Positions 15,011 through 24,312 of a stretch of 39,872 bases of DNA are shown in pieces (within the stretch, counting starts at the first letter, position 1; each line of letters begins with the position of its first letter). Both the position numbers and the translations under genes were made by a program. Source of the DNA: Micromonospora sp. KC723 (GTDB lineage: Bacteria; Actinomycetota; Actinomycetes; Mycobacteriales; Micromonosporaceae); assembly GCF_004348595.1 (NCBI RefSeq), contig NZ_SMKD01000044.1, forward strand, positions 1 through 39,872, read 5' to 3'. Below the pieces are notes generated by a model. The model was given only the letters and a program-made list of their open reading frames with translations. It was not told the origin of the DNA and made no database searches.

Positions 15011-15205
15011 ATGGCGAAGGCCCTCTTCGGCCACGTAGGTGCAGCGCCCGACCGGCGTCTGCTCGACGAGGTCACCCGACTGCGTGCCACGGTTCAGGCA
15101 CTGGAGTTCGAGATCACGCGTCTGCGTGCCGAAAACGATCGGCTCGCCGCGGCGGCTGCGGAGGCTGACGGCCTCCTTCGCCTGGCCGAGCCGGCGCTGA
15201 CCTGA
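15011..15205 (+). CDS. Small coiled-coil protein, 64 residues, function unknown
   Basis: The start ATG is well supported: AAGGAG (14999-15004) lies 6 nt upstream. The protein begins MAKALFGHVGAAPDRRLLDE and continues as a leucine-zipper-like coiled coil (VTRLRATVQALEFEITRLRA). It has no membrane segment and no cysteines. From memory, similar short MAKAL-GHVG proteins are widespread in actinobacteria, but I know of no assigned role. It has its own AT-rich leader and a following hairpin, so it is probably a separate transcript placed just before smc. Dimerisation is likely; a DNA- or division-related role is only a guess from context. Confidence 0.75.
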   Translation: MAKALFGHVGAAPDRRLLDEVTRLRATVQALEFEITRLRAENDRLAAAAAEADGLLRLAEPALT

Positions 15206-15249
15206 TCTCTCTCGGGATCCGCACAACCGAATAGCACCACCGAAACAAC

Positions 15250-15278
15250 GCGCGCCGACACTCAAAGTGCCGGCGCGC
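15250..15278 (+). terminator. Terminator after the small coiled-coil gene
   Basis: Bases 15250-15262 and 15266-15278 pair as a 13-bp stem with one A-C mismatch and a 3-nt loop, 45 nt after the stop. Confidence 0.7.
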
Positions 15279-15414
15279 TGCTCTGTCCGCCGCAATTCCG
15301 CGGGCGCAATTCCACGATCTTGGCGTCGCCGGTGGCCGGTCATATCCCCGCTGCCGGCGCATCGGGCGGGCGGTGACGTGCGGGTCGCGTGCCGGCGGGC
15401 CGCCACCGAGGGGT

Positions 15415-15420
15415 TAGTCT
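15415..15420 (+). promoter_or_regulatory. -10 element (TAGTCT) for smc
   Basis: TAGTCT lies 63 nt before the smc GTG, giving a leader of roughly 55 nt. No convincing -35 was found. Confidence 0.4.
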
Positions 15421-15483
15421 GCGGGTTCACCAGGTCCGCGCAGCCCGCGACGGTACGGCGGCCACCGGACGAGGATCGAGAAG

Positions 15484-18400
15484 GTGCATCTCAAGAGCCT
15501 GACGGTGAAGGGGTTCAAGTCCTTCGCCTCCGCGACGACCCTGAAGCTGGAGCCCGGGATCACCTGCGTGGTCGGCCCGAACGGCTCCGGCAAGTCCAAC
15601 GTCGTCGACGCCATCGCCTGGGTGCTCGGCGAGCAGGGCGCGAAGGCGCTGCGCGGCGGCAAGATGGAGGACGTCATCTTCGCCGGCACCGCCGGGCGGG
15701 CGCCACTGGGTCGGGCCGAGGTCACCCTCACCATCGACAACACCGACGGCGCGCTGCCCATCGACTACACCGAGGTCTCCATCACCCGCCGGATGTTCCG
15801 CTCCGGCGAGAGCGAGTACGAGATCAACGGTGACTCCTGCCGCCTGCTCGACATCCAGGAACTGCTGTCGGACTCCGGCATCGGCCGGGAGATGCACATC
15901 ATCGTCGGGCAGGGCCGGCTCGACGGCATGCTGCACGCCAAGCCGGAGGACCGCCGGGCGTTCATCGAGGAGGCGGCCGGCGTCCTCAAGCACCGCAAGC
16001 GCAAGGAGAAGGCGCTGCGGAAGCTCGACGCGATGCAGGTGAATCTCAACCGCTTGACCGACCTCACCGCCGAGCTGCGCCGCCAGCTCAAGCCGCTGGG
16101 CCGGCAGGCCGAGGTGGCCCGCCGCGCCGCCGCCATCCAGGCCAACCTGCGCGACGCCCGGCTGCGGCTGCTCGCCGACGACCTGCACACCCTGCGGACC
16201 ACCCTGAACAAGGAGATCGCCGACGAGACCGCGCTGCGCGAGCGGCGTGAGCAGGTCGAGGCGGAGCACGCCGAGGTCCAGGCCCGTCTCGGTGAACTGG
16301 AGGCCGTCCTCGCCGAGGACGCGCCGCTGCTCGCCGCCGCCCAGGACACCTGGTACAGGCTCTCCGCCCTCCAGGAGCGGTTCCGCTCCATCGAGCAGCT
16401 CGCCCGGGAGCGGCTGCGTCACCTCAGCGCCACGCCCGACGACGAGCGCCCCGGACGCGACCCCGACCAGCTGGAGGCCGAGTCGCAGCGGGTCCGCGAA
16501 CAGGAGGAGGACCTGCGCGCGGCGCTGACCGAGGACCAGATCCGGCTGGCCGAGGCGGTCGAGCAGCGGCAGGAGCTGGAACGCCAGCTCGCCGCCGCCG
16601 AACGGGACCTGGTCGCCGCCGCCAAGGCCATCGCCGACCGGCGGGAGGGGCTCGCCCGGCTCACCGGCCAGGTGAACTCCGCCCGGGCCCGCACCACCAG
16701 CGCCGGAGAGGAGATCGAACGGCTCGCCGCCGCACACGCCGACGCCCTCGCCCGTGCCGAGCAGGCCCAGGCGGACCTGGACGCGGTGGCGGAGCAGTCC
16801 ACCGAGGCCGACCGGGACAACGCCGAACTCGACGAACGGCACGCCGAGGCGGTCGCCGTCCAGGAGCGCGCCCAGACCGCCGTGCGCGCGCTCGCCGACG
16901 CCGAGCGCGCCGCCGAGAAGGACGCCGCCACCTGGAAGGCCCGCGAGGAGGCGCTCGCCCTCGGTCTGCGCCGCAAGGACGGCGCGGGCGCGTTGCTCGC
17001 CCGCGCCGGCGAGGTACCCGGTCTGCTGGGCAGCCTGGCCGGGCTGCTCACCGTGGCCCCCGGCCACGAGGCGGCGCTCGCCGCCGCGCTCGGCGGGCTC
17101 GCCGACGCGGTCGCGGTGACCGGGGTGGACGAGGCCGTCGAGGCGATGCGGCTACTCAAGATCTCCGACGCCGGCCGGGCCGGCCTGCTGGTCGGCAGCC
17201 CCGCCGGCCCCGGCATGGACGGACCCGCCGACGCGCTGCGCCCGAAGCTGCCCGAGCACGCCCGCTGGGCCCCCGACCTGGTCGAGTGCGCCGCCGAGAT
17301 CCGTCCGGCGGTACACCGCGCGCTGCGGGACGTGGTGCTCGTCGACGACCTCGCCGCCGCGGCGGAGCTGGTCGCCGGCAACCCCGAGCTGCGCGCCGTC
17401 ACCCCGGACGGTGACGTGGTCGGGGCGTACGCGGCGGCCGGCGGGTCGGCCAAGGCACCCAGCTACCTCGAGGTGCAGGCCGCCGTGGAGGAGGCCCGCG
17501 CCAACCGGGCCACCGCCGAACGCACCAGCGCCGAGCTGCGTGAGCGGCTGGTCGAGGCCCGCGCCGAGGTGGCCGCCGCCAAGGAGGCGGTGCAGCACGC
17601 CGCCGCCGCGAAGCGGGAGGCGGAGAGCCACCGCAACGCCGCCGCCCGCCGGCTCGCCGAACTCGGGGCCGCCGCCCGGTCGGCGAGGGCGGAGACAGAC
17701 CGGCTCGGGGAGTCCCGGGCCCGTGCCGAGGCCGCCCGGGAACGTGACCTGGCCGCCCTGGCCGAGCTGGAGGAGCGGCTGCGGCTGGCCGAGGCCACCC
17801 CGCTCGACGCCGAACCCTCCACCGACGAACGGGACCAGCTCGCCGCGATGGTGCCCCGGGCCCGGCAGAACGAGATGGAGGTCCGGCTGGCGGTGCGTAC
17901 CGCCGAGGAGCGGGTCGCGTCCATCGCCGGTCGGGCCGACTCCCTCGCCCGGCAGGCCGCGGCCGAGCGGGCCGCGCGGGAACGCGCCGCCGCCCGGCGG
18001 GCGGCCCGTACCCGGGGCGCCCAGATCGCCCGGGCGGTGGTCGGCGGCGCCCGGGAGGCGCTCACCCGGCTCACCGGGTCGATCGCGGCGGCCGAGGAGC
18101 ACCGCGACGCCGTGGCGCGCGAGCGCGCCACCCGCGAGGCCGAACTGTCGGAGGTACGCGGCGCGGCCAAGCGCCTCGGCGCGGAGCTGGAGCGGCTCAC
18201 CAGCCAGGTGCACCGCGACGAGGTCGCCCGCGCCGAGCAGCGGCTGCGCATCGAGCAGTTGGAGGCGAAGGCGGCCGAGGACTTCGGTCTCGACGTGGAG
18301 ACCCTGGTCGCCGAGTACGGCCCGGGTCAGCTCGTGCCGCCGACCCAGGCCGATGTCGCCGCCGCCGAGCGGGACGGCCTGCCGGTGCCCGACCCGGTCC

Positions 18401-19077
18401 GCTACGAGCGGCCGGTGCAGGAGAAGCGGGCCGCCAAGGCGGAACGGGAACTCGCCCTGCTCGGCAAGGTCAACCCGCTCGCGCTGGAGGAGTTCGCCGC
18501 GCTGGAGGAACGCTACAAGTTCCTCTCCGAGCAGCTGGAGGACCTCAAGGCCACCCGCCGGGACCTGCTCACCGTGGTCAAGGACGTCGACGACCGGATC
18601 CTGGAGGTCTTCGCCAGCGCGTTCGCCGACACCGCCCGGGAGTTCGAGCAGGTCTTCACCGTGCTCTTCCCCGGCGGCGAGGGTCGGCTGGTCCTCACCG
18701 ATCCCGACGACCTGCTCACCACCGGCGTGGAGGTCGAGGCGCGACCGCCGGGCAAGAAGATCAAGCGGCTGTCGCTGCTCTCCGGCGGCGAGCGGTCGCT
18801 GACCGCGGTGGCGATGCTGGTGGCGATCTTCCGGGCCCGGCCCAGCCCGTTCTACATCATGGACGAGGTCGAGGCGGCGCTGGACGACGTCAACCTGGGC
18901 CGGTTGATCACCCTGCTGGCACAGTTGCGGGAGAAGAGTCAGCTGATCGTCATCACGCACCAGAAGCGGACGATGGAGATCGCCGACGCGCTGTACGGGG
19001 TGACCATGCGCAGCGGGGTCACCCAGGTCATCAGTCAACGGCTCAACCGGGCCGACGACGGGCAGGAGAACGACTAG
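15484..19077 (+). CDS. smc: Chromosome segregation ATPase SMC
   Basis: SMC is the core of the bacterial condensin, working with ScpA and ScpB (not in this window). The 1197 residues have the full architecture: N-terminal ATPase half with Walker A GPNGSGKS at residues 31-38, a first long coiled coil, a hinge near residues 508-655 (starting GEVPGLLGSLAGLL), a second coiled coil, and a C-terminal half with signature LSGGERSLTAVAML near 1098 and Walker B FYIMDEVEAALDDVN. The GTG at 15484 is preceded by a purine-rich GAGGATCGAGAAG and begins the invariant HLKSLTVKGFKSF. The stop TAG shares its last base with the GTG of the following HAD gene. Confidence 0.98.
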   Translation: MHLKSLTVKGFKSFASATTLKLEPGITCVVGPNGSGKSNVVDAIAWVLGEQGAKALRGGKMEDVIFAGTAGRAPLGRAEVTLTIDNTDGALPIDYTEVSITRRMFRSGESEYEINGDSCRLLDIQELLSDSGIGREMHIIVGQGRLDGMLHAKPEDRRAFIEEAAGVLKHRKRKEKALRKLDAMQVNLNRLTDLTAELRRQLKPLGRQAEVARRAAAIQANLRDARLRLLADDLHTLRTTLNKEIADETALRERREQVEAEHAEVQARLGELEAVLAEDAPLLAAAQDTWYRLSALQERFRSIEQLARERLRHLSATPDDERPGRDPDQLEAESQRVREQEEDLRAALTEDQIRLAEAVEQRQELERQLAAAERDLVAAAKAIADRREGLARLTGQVNSARARTTSAGEEIERLAAAHADALARAEQAQADLDAVAEQSTEADRDNAELDERHAEAVAVQERAQTAVRALADAERAAEKDAATWKAREEALALGLRRKDGAGALLARAGEVPGLLGSLAGLLTVAPGHEAALAAALGGLADAVAVTGVDEAVEAMRLLKISDAGRAGLLVGSPAGPGMDGPADALRPKLPEHARWAPDLVECAAEIRPAVHRALRDVVLVDDLAAAAELVAGNPELRAVTPDGDVVGAYAAAGGSAKAPSYLEVQAAVEEARANRATAERTSAELRERLVEARAEVAAAKEAVQHAAAAKREAESHRNAAARRLAELGAAARSARAETDRLGESRARAEAARERDLAALAELEERLRLAEATPLDAEPSTDERDQLAAMVPRARQNEMEVRLAVRTAEERVASIAGRADSLARQAAAERAARERAAARRAARTRGAQIARAVVGGAREALTRLTGSIAAAEEHRDAVARERATREAELSEVRGAAKRLGAELERLTSQVHRDEVARAEQRLRIEQLEAKAAEDFGLDVETLVAEYGPGQLVPPTQADVAAAERDGLPVPDPVRYERPVQEKRAAKAERELALLGKVNPLALEEFAALEERYKFLSEQLEDLKATRRDLLTVVKDVDDRILEVFASAFADTAREFEQVFTVLFPGGEGRLVLTDPDDLLTTGVEVEARPPGKKIKRLSLLSGGERSLTAVAMLVAIFRARPSPFYIMDEVEAALDDVNLGRLITLLAQLREKSQLIVITHQKRTMEIADALYGVTMRSGVTQVISQRLNRADDGQEND

Positions 19078-19697
19078 TGGGTCGGGAACGCGCCACGGCG
19101 CTCCTGGTGGACTTCGACGGGGTACTGCGCCGCTGGGATCCGGCGGTGGCATCCGGGGTCGAGCGGGCGTACGGGCTCTCGGCGGGGGTGCTCGGCGAGA
19201 TCGCCATGCAGTGGGGGCGGCTCCAGCCGGTGCTGACCGGCCAGGTCAGCCACGCCGAGTGGATGGCCAGCGTCGCCGACGCGCTCACCCCGTCCCTCGG
19301 TGACCCGGGCCGGGCGCGCGCCGCGGTCGAGGAGTGGCAGCGCTACCGGGGCGAGGTCGACCCGGACGTGCTGGCCTTCGTCCGCGAGGCGCGGGCGGGC
19401 GGGATCAAGGTGGGTCTCGGCACCAACGCCACCGATCTGCTCGACGCCGACCTGGCCGCGCTGGGTCTGGTCGGGGAGCTGGACGTGGTGGTGAACTCCG
19501 CGGTCGTCGGCGTGCACAAGCCGGCCAAGGAGTACTTCCGCATCGCCTGCGCGGCGCTGGAGACCCCGCCGTCGCGGGTGCTCTTCGTCGACGACGAGGA
19601 CCGCGCGATCAGCGGCGCCCGGACCGCGGGCCTGCCGGCGTACCGGTGGAGCGGGCCGGACGGCCTGCGCTACCTGCGGGCGGCGCTGGCGTACTGA
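19077..19697 (+). CDS. HAD-superfamily hydrolase
   Basis: The product has 206 residues with the four HAD motifs: nucleophile Asp12 in LLVDFDGVL, the Thr in GLGTNATDLL, the Lys in VGVHKPAKEYF, and the acidic pair in VLFVDDEDRAISGA. It has a helical cap between motifs I and II, like phosphoglycolate phosphatase-type and haloacid dehalogenase-type members. The substrate cannot be told. The GTG at 19077 overlaps the smc stop by one base (TAGTG), so it is co-translated with smc, though no functional link is known to me. Confidence 0.85.
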   Translation: MGRERATALLVDFDGVLRRWDPAVASGVERAYGLSAGVLGEIAMQWGRLQPVLTGQVSHAEWMASVADALTPSLGDPGRARAAVEEWQRYRGEVDPDVLAFVREARAGGIKVGLGTNATDLLDADLAALGLVGELDVVVNSAVVGVHKPAKEYFRIACAALETPPSRVLFVDDEDRAISGARTAGLPAYRWSGPDGLRYLRAALAY

Positions 19698-19766
19698 GTC
19701 GGCCAGCCCGGCTCGCCGGCAAGGCGATTCCCGGGTGGGCGACAGGGTTGGCGGGCCGGAGCCGAC
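19698..19766. terminator. Possible imperfect terminator between convergent HAD and DinB-like genes
   Basis: GTCGGC..GCCCG (19698-19710) can pair with CGGGC..GCCGAC (19752-19766) through a bulged stem with a long loop, which itself contains TCGCC/GGCGA. It occupies the convergent gap but is weaker than the other hairpins here. Confidence 0.3.
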
Positions 19767-19774
19767 CGGGCGGC

Positions 19775-20305
19775 TCAGTCGCCGGTGACGCCGTCGATGC
19801 GTTCCCGGATCAGGTCGGCGTGGCCGTTGTGCCGGGCGTACTCCTCGATCATGTGCAGGTAGACCCAGCGGACGCTGATCTCGTCGGCGCCGCCGCCGCG
19901 GCGGCGGGTCTGGAAGGTCTGCTCCAGCGACAGGCCGGCGGCGGCGGCGCGGGCCGACGCCACCTCGGCGGCGAAGGTGGCGAAGTCGGCCTCCGCGTCG
20001 GCGTCGGCGACGTCGTCGAAGTCGCCGTCCGGGTTCTCCTCGGTGCAGTAGACGCCGTCGATGCCCTCGCCCGCGGCCCGGATACGGAACCAGACTCGCT
20101 CCACGTAGGCCATGTGCCGGACCAGGCCGAGCAGGGTCAGCCCGGACGGCTGCACGCTCGGCGTCTTCAACTGCTCGGCGGTCAGCCCCGCGCACTTGAG
20201 CAGCAGGGTGTCGCGGTGGAAGTCGAGCCAGCCCTCCAGCATGGTGCGTTCGTCGGCGACGTACGGTTCGTGGGTCCGGGTGATCTCCGGCGCTCTCCAG
20301 GTCAT
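19775..20305 (-). CDS. DinB-superfamily (DUF664-like) protein
   Basis: The product has 176 residues and is predicted to be a four-helix bundle. Family features are TMLEGWLDFHRDTLLLK, a first metal-ligand histidine in GLVRHMAYVERVWF, and a late HNGHADLIRERIDG with histidines spaced as expected for the three-His metal site. Actinobacterial members include mycothiol-dependent transferases, but the cofactor and substrate here are unknown. Two ATGs are possible; the inner one (complement of 20303-20305) is preferred because GGGAGG lies 9 nt upstream of it and directly abuts the outer ATG. Confidence 0.82.
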   Translation of the reverse strand: MTWRAPEITRTHEPYVADERTMLEGWLDFHRDTLLLKCAGLTAEQLKTPSVQPSGLTLLGLVRHMAYVERVWFRIRAAGEGIDGVYCTEENPDGDFDDVADADAEADFATFAAEVASARAAAAGLSLEQTFQTRRRGGGADEISVRWVYLHMIEEYARHNGHADLIRERIDGVTGD

Positions 20306-20373
20306 GCCGGCCATCCTCCCGGTTGTTCCCGGCGACCGGCGACGGGGTTACGGCCTCGGGCGGGCCGGGGCGC

Positions 20374-22086
20374 TCAGCCGGCGCGGCTCAGCCGCCGCCG
20401 GGCCACCACGCGCAGGCCGCCGTCGCCGGTGGTGCCCTCGATCAGCACCTCCGCCTCCCGCCCGGTGTGCGCCAACGTCGCCACCGCGTTGCCGAAGTAC
20501 GGTCCGGCCAGCTTCTTCCACCGCACACTGGGCCGGCGCACCCCGGCCGAGCGGGCCAGCGCCCGGGCGGCCGTGGCCGGTCCCCGGCTCCAACCCAGCC
20601 TCATCAGCGGGCGCATCCCCGCCGGGACCTGGTTGTGGATCGGGGAGCAGGTCAACTGGTGCACCGGGGTACGGACCGCCGGGTCGTCGAACCGGGCCCG
20701 CGCCACGTACGAGTGGTGCACGTCGCCGGAGAGCACGCTGATCGAGGCGGGTGCCGGGTACGCCGGCCCTGCCCCGACCCGGTCCCCGGGGGCCCCCGCC
20801 GTGCCGCTGCCCAGCCGGGCGAAGAGGGCGCCCAGCGCCTCGAACGAACGGCGGAACGCCGCCCAGTGCTCCAGGTCACAGCCGCGACGGATGCGCTCGG
20901 ACAGCCGCGCCACCCACGGCCGGCCGGAGTCGGCCAGGCGCTCGTTCCACGCCTCCACGTGGTGGATGGCCGGCGGTAGCAGCCAGGGCAGCGACGCACC
21001 CACCACCAGGTGGTCGTAGACGCCGTGCGCCCGGTCCAGGAACCAGGACCACTCGCCGGCCGGCAACATCGCCCGATTGCCCGGCTCCAGCACCCGGCTG
21101 CACCGGTTGTCCAGCACCACCAGACGGGTCCGCCCCAGGTCGAGGGCGTAACTCCACTGGTACTGCACGGCTCGCCAGCGTTCGGTGTCGTGTGCCTCGT
21201 CGGCCTCCCGGTCGACCCGCTCGCCGAACTCGCGCAGCACCTCGGTGGCGTCCTCGGCGGCCATCACCTTGGCGTACAGCGGGTCCCGCGCGATCTCGTC
21301 CGGGGCCAGGTTGCCCAGGTGCTGGTAGACCCAGTACGAGGCCAGGCCGCTGCGGATCCGCTCCGCCCACCACGGCTGGGTCCGCATGTCCGCCCGCCAC
21401 GACGCCGAGGTGTTCCAGTCGTCGATCACTTCGTGGTCGTCGAAGATCATAACGCTCGGCACGGTGGAGAGGAGCCACCGGATCTCCGGGTCACGCCAGG
21501 ATTCGAGGTAGAGCTTCGTGTACTCGTCGAAGCTGACCACCTGGGTCGCCGGGGCTTCCTTCGGCCGCCGCCGGCGTCGCCGGAGCAGCCGGCGCACCGT
21601 GGGGGAGGTCACGTCGGCGTAGACCTGGTCGCCGAGGAGCACCAGCAGGTCGGGCAGGCCCGCCGGGTCCGGCTCGGCCACCAACCGCCGGGCGTACGCG
21701 TCGAGCGCGTCCGGGGGCAGCCGGCGGGCGGTGGCGTGCTGGGTGGTCTCCCGGCAGGATCCGAAGACCAGCCGCACCGGCTGGTCCCGGTCGTCGGCGG
21801 CCCTGGTCCGGATCACGCTGGGCGGGAAGCCGTCGCCGGGCGCCGGCCAGGCGACCTCGTCGTCGACCAGCACCTGGTAGGAGTTGGCGCTGCCCGGGGC
21901 GAGCCCGGTCACCACGACGAGCGCGTAGTGGTGGTCGTACGCGGAGAAGGTCGGCGCGGAGCCGGACGCCCCGTCGGCCGTGCGGACGGTGACCACCGCG
22001 GGCCCGCTGGTCTCCACCCAGACGGTGGCCCGGGTGCCGACCACCCGCCGCAGCAGAGGTCCGATGAGCAGGCGCGCGGCGGGCAT
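20374..22086 (-). CDS. PhoD-like metallophosphoesterase (alkaline phosphatase D family)
   Basis: The product has 570 residues. An N-terminal beta-sandwich (fibronectin-like, RRVVGTRATVWVETSGPAVV) precedes a PhoD-type catalytic domain with LVFGSCRE, LLVLLGDQVYAD, SVMIFDDHEVIDDWN and ISVLSGDVHHSYV, which carry the metal ligands. Unlike secreted PhoD enzymes it shows no Tat or Sec signal, so it may be cytoplasmic; the substrate is uncertain. The ATG on the complement at 22086 has GGAGG 6 nt upstream, which fixes the start. The same frame stays open far upstream (to 23580), but that part runs antisense to ftsY and is not coding. Confidence 0.85.
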   Translation of the reverse strand: MPAARLLIGPLLRRVVGTRATVWVETSGPAVVTVRTADGASGSAPTFSAYDHHYALVVVTGLAPGSANSYQVLVDDEVAWPAPGDGFPPSVIRTRAADDRDQPVRLVFGSCRETTQHATARRLPPDALDAYARRLVAEPDPAGLPDLLVLLGDQVYADVTSPTVRRLLRRRRRRPKEAPATQVVSFDEYTKLYLESWRDPEIRWLLSTVPSVMIFDDHEVIDDWNTSASWRADMRTQPWWAERIRSGLASYWVYQHLGNLAPDEIARDPLYAKVMAAEDATEVLREFGERVDREADEAHDTERWRAVQYQWSYALDLGRTRLVVLDNRCSRVLEPGNRAMLPAGEWSWFLDRAHGVYDHLVVGASLPWLLPPAIHHVEAWNERLADSGRPWVARLSERIRRGCDLEHWAAFRRSFEALGALFARLGSGTAGAPGDRVGAGPAYPAPASISVLSGDVHHSYVARARFDDPAVRTPVHQLTCSPIHNQVPAGMRPLMRLGWSRGPATAARALARSAGVRRPSVRWKKLAGPYFGNAVATLAHTGREAEVLIEGTTGDGGLRVVARRRLSRAG

Positions 22087-22228
22087 GGCGGACCTCCGGG
22101 GATGAGCGGACTTCATCTTTACTACCCCGCCGGCGGCCGCACCACTGCTGGCTGTGGGCGAGCCTACTGCCGCCCGTGCCGGGCGGCACGGGGGGTGCGG
22201 TCGATGAGACGCCGTCGCCGGCATCTGA

Positions 22229-22234
22229 CAGGAT
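22229..22234 (+). promoter_or_regulatory. -10-like CAGGAT for a leaderless ftsY mRNA
   Basis: CAGGAT, one base from TANNNT, ends 6 nt before the ftsY ATG. No Shine-Dalgarno is visible, which fits a leaderless start. Confidence 0.4.
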
Positions 22235-22240
22235 TTCGGC

Positions 22241-23422
22241 ATGAAGGAATACCTCCTCGTCGCACTCGCCCTGCTCGGTGTGCTGATCCTCGGCGCCCTC
22301 AGCCTGGTGGTGCCCCGGCTGCGCCGGCGCCCCGAGCCGCCGCTGCCGGAGACCGCGGTCGACACCCGGGCCGAGGAGGGCCTGGCCGGTCCGCCCGTCG
22401 AGGCACCCGAGTCCGAACTCTCCACCGGCGTCCTGGTCGAGCCGCCGGTGGTCGAGGCGCCCCCCCTGGAGGTTCCCGAGCCGACCGCCGGCCGCCTGGT
22501 ACGGCTGCGCTCCCGGCTGTCCCGCTCGCAGAACGCCCTCGGCAAGGGCCTGCTCGGCCTGCTCAGCCGCGACCATCTCGACGAGGACGCCTGGGAGGAG
22601 ATCGAGGACAGCCTGATCACCGCCGACGTCGGCATCGACGCCACCCGGGAGATCGTCGACCGGCTCCGCGAGCGCACCCGGGTGCTCGGCACCCGCTCCG
22701 CCACCGAGTTGCGCGCGCTGCTCGCCGCCGAGCTGGTCAACGCCCTCGACCCGACCCTGGACCGGTCGCTGCGGACCACCCCGAAGGAGGGCGTGCCGGC
22801 GGTGCTGCTGGTGGTCGGCGTCAACGGGGCCGGCAAGACGACCACCTGCGGCAAGATCGCCCGGGTGCTGGTCGCCGACGGCCGTACCGTCACCCTCGGC
22901 GCGGCCGACACCTTCCGGGCCGCCGCCGCCGACCAGTTGGAGACGTGGGGCGGCCGGGTGGGCGCGCAGACCGTCCGCGGCCCGGAGGGCGCCGACCCGG
23001 CCAGCGTCGCCTTCGACGCGGTGCGCCGGGCCATCGACGCCGGCACCGACACCGTGCTGATCGACACCGCCGGCCGGTTGCAGAACAAGGTCGGCCTGAT
23101 GGACGAGCTGGGCAAGGTCAAGCGGGTGGTGGAGAAGCACGGCCCGATCGACGAGACGTTGCTCGTCCTCGACGCCACCACCGGGCAGAACGGCCTGGAG
23201 CAGGCCCGGGTCTTCACCGAGGTGGTCAACGTGACCGGCGTGGCGCTGACCAAGCTCGACGGCACCGCGAAGGGCGGCATCGTGATCGCCGTACAGCGCA
23301 AGCTGGGCATCCCGGTCAAGCTGGTCGGCCTCGGCGAGGGCGCGGACGACCTGGCCCCGTTCGATCCGGCGCAGTTCGTCGACGCGTTGCTCGGGACCGA
23401 GCCGCTCGCCCGGGACGCGTAA
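22241..23422 (+). CDS. ftsY: Signal recognition particle receptor FtsY
   Basis: FtsY docks SRP-ribosome complexes at the membrane. The 393 residues start with one N-terminal hydrophobic anchor (MKEYLLVALALLGVLILGAL), then an acidic Pro/Glu linker, then the NG domain: helical N region, G1 GVNGAGKTTT near residue 193, DTFRAAAADQLE, DTAGRLQNK near 274, and TKLDGTAKGG near 338. The membrane anchor is typical of actinobacterial FtsY and differs from the long A domain of E. coli. The next gene starts 6 nt after its stop. Its partner Ffh is encoded at 28735-30285. Confidence 0.97.
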   Translation: MKEYLLVALALLGVLILGALSLVVPRLRRRPEPPLPETAVDTRAEEGLAGPPVEAPESELSTGVLVEPPVVEAPPLEVPEPTAGRLVRLRSRLSRSQNALGKGLLGLLSRDHLDEDAWEEIEDSLITADVGIDATREIVDRLRERTRVLGTRSATELRALLAAELVNALDPTLDRSLRTTPKEGVPAVLLVVGVNGAGKTTTCGKIARVLVADGRTVTLGAADTFRAAAADQLETWGGRVGAQTVRGPEGADPASVAFDAVRRAIDAGTDTVLIDTAGRLQNKVGLMDELGKVKRVVEKHGPIDETLLVLDATTGQNGLEQARVFTEVVNVTGVALTKLDGTAKGGIVIAVQRKLGIPVKLVGLGEGADDLAPFDPAQFVDALLGTEPLARDA

Positions 23423-23428
23423 CCTCGC

Positions 23429-24292
23429 GTGACGAACGACGATCGCGCGTACGCCGGGTGGCGCGAGGCCCGCCACCCCGGTCCGCGCCTGGGGAGACCG
23501 TACGTGACCTCGCAGGAGATCCCGCTGCACGGCGGGAACGTGAGCACCGTGGTGCGGGTCGGCGACACCGTCCGGCGCAACGCCGGCCCCTGGACGCCCG
23601 CGGTGCACGCCCTGCTGCGTCACCTGGAGTACGTCGGGTTCAGCGGCGCGCCCCGCGCGTTGGGCATGGACGAGCGCAACCGGGAGGTTCTGTCGTACCT
23701 GGAGGGGGAGTGCGGGGAGTACCCGCTGGCCCCGCACTGGGTCACCGACGAGGCGCTGGTGACCGTGGCCACCATGCTGCGGATGTTCCACGACGCCCAG
23801 TACGGTTTCGCGCCCCCGGCGGGGGCGGTCTGGCGGTCGTTCGGCCCGCCCCCGCCGGACACCGAGGTGATCTGCCATCACGACGCCGCCCCGCACAACG
23901 TGATCTGGCGGCCGGACGGCACCCTCGGGCTGATCGACTTCGATCTGGCCTCCCCGGGTGCCCGGATCTACGACGTGGCGTACGCGGCCTGGACCTGGGT
24001 GCCGATCTTCTCCGACCGGGACTCGATCACCCTTGGCTGGAAGCGACCCGACCGGCCCCGCCGGCTGCGCCTGTTCGCCGACGCGTACGGGTTGATCCCC
24101 CGGGACCGACACCGGCTGATCCGGACCATCCGCAAGCGGATCGTGGACCACGTGGAGGGCATCCGCCGGATGGCGGCGGCCGGTGAGCCGGCGTTCGTCC
24201 GGATCGTGCACAAGGGTCACCTGCGGCGCCCGATGCGCGACCTGCGCCTGCTCGACTACGAGCGGCACACGCTGGAGCGGGCCCTGTACTGA
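23429..24292 (+). CDS. Aminoglycoside phosphotransferase-family (APH-like) kinase
   Basis: The product has 287 residues and a kinase-like fold. The catalytic loop is HHDAAPHNVIW (His, Asp, Asn in the APH pattern) and the metal-binding motif is GLIDFDLASPG. The N-terminal lobe has HGGNVSTVVRVGDTVRR. The family phosphorylates many small molecules; nothing here indicates antibiotic resistance. The GTG at 23429 is 6 nt after ftsY and probably co-transcribed. A later GTG at 23504, giving VTSQEIPLHGG, is a possible alternative start that would remove about 25 residues. Confidence 0.8.
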   Translation: MTNDDRAYAGWREARHPGPRLGRPYVTSQEIPLHGGNVSTVVRVGDTVRRNAGPWTPAVHALLRHLEYVGFSGAPRALGMDERNREVLSYLEGECGEYPLAPHWVTDEALVTVATMLRMFHDAQYGFAPPAGAVWRSFGPPPPDTEVICHHDAAPHNVIWRPDGTLGLIDFDLASPGARIYDVAYAAWTWVPIFSDRDSITLGWKRPDRPRRLRLFADAYGLIPRDRHRLIRTIRKRIVDHVEGIRRMAAAGEPAFVRIVHKGHLRRPMRDLRLLDYERHTLERALY

Positions 24293-24312
24293 GCCGGGCA
24301 AGCCGCAGAAAA

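Noticed and set aside
14793..15038. 81-codon plus-strand frame in the AT-rich leader
   Set aside because: Codon use and third-position GC do not look like coding DNA here. It overlaps the well-supported start at 15011 in another frame, and a promoter-like sequence lies inside it.
15292..15313. Direct repeat GCAATTCC (15292 and 15306) between the small gene and smc
   Set aside because: Only two 8-mers 14 bp apart, with no dyad and no relation to the -10 at 15415; chance is a sufficient explanation.
15360..15484. parS-like or origin-type sites near smc
   Set aside because: I looked for TGTTTCACGTGAAACA-like or DnaA-box clusters around smc and saw none.
20374..23580. Extended start for the PhoD-like gene (1068 codons)
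   Set aside because: The extra N-terminal part runs antisense to ftsY and is Ser/Arg-rich. GGAGG 6 nt before the ATG at 22086 marks the real start.
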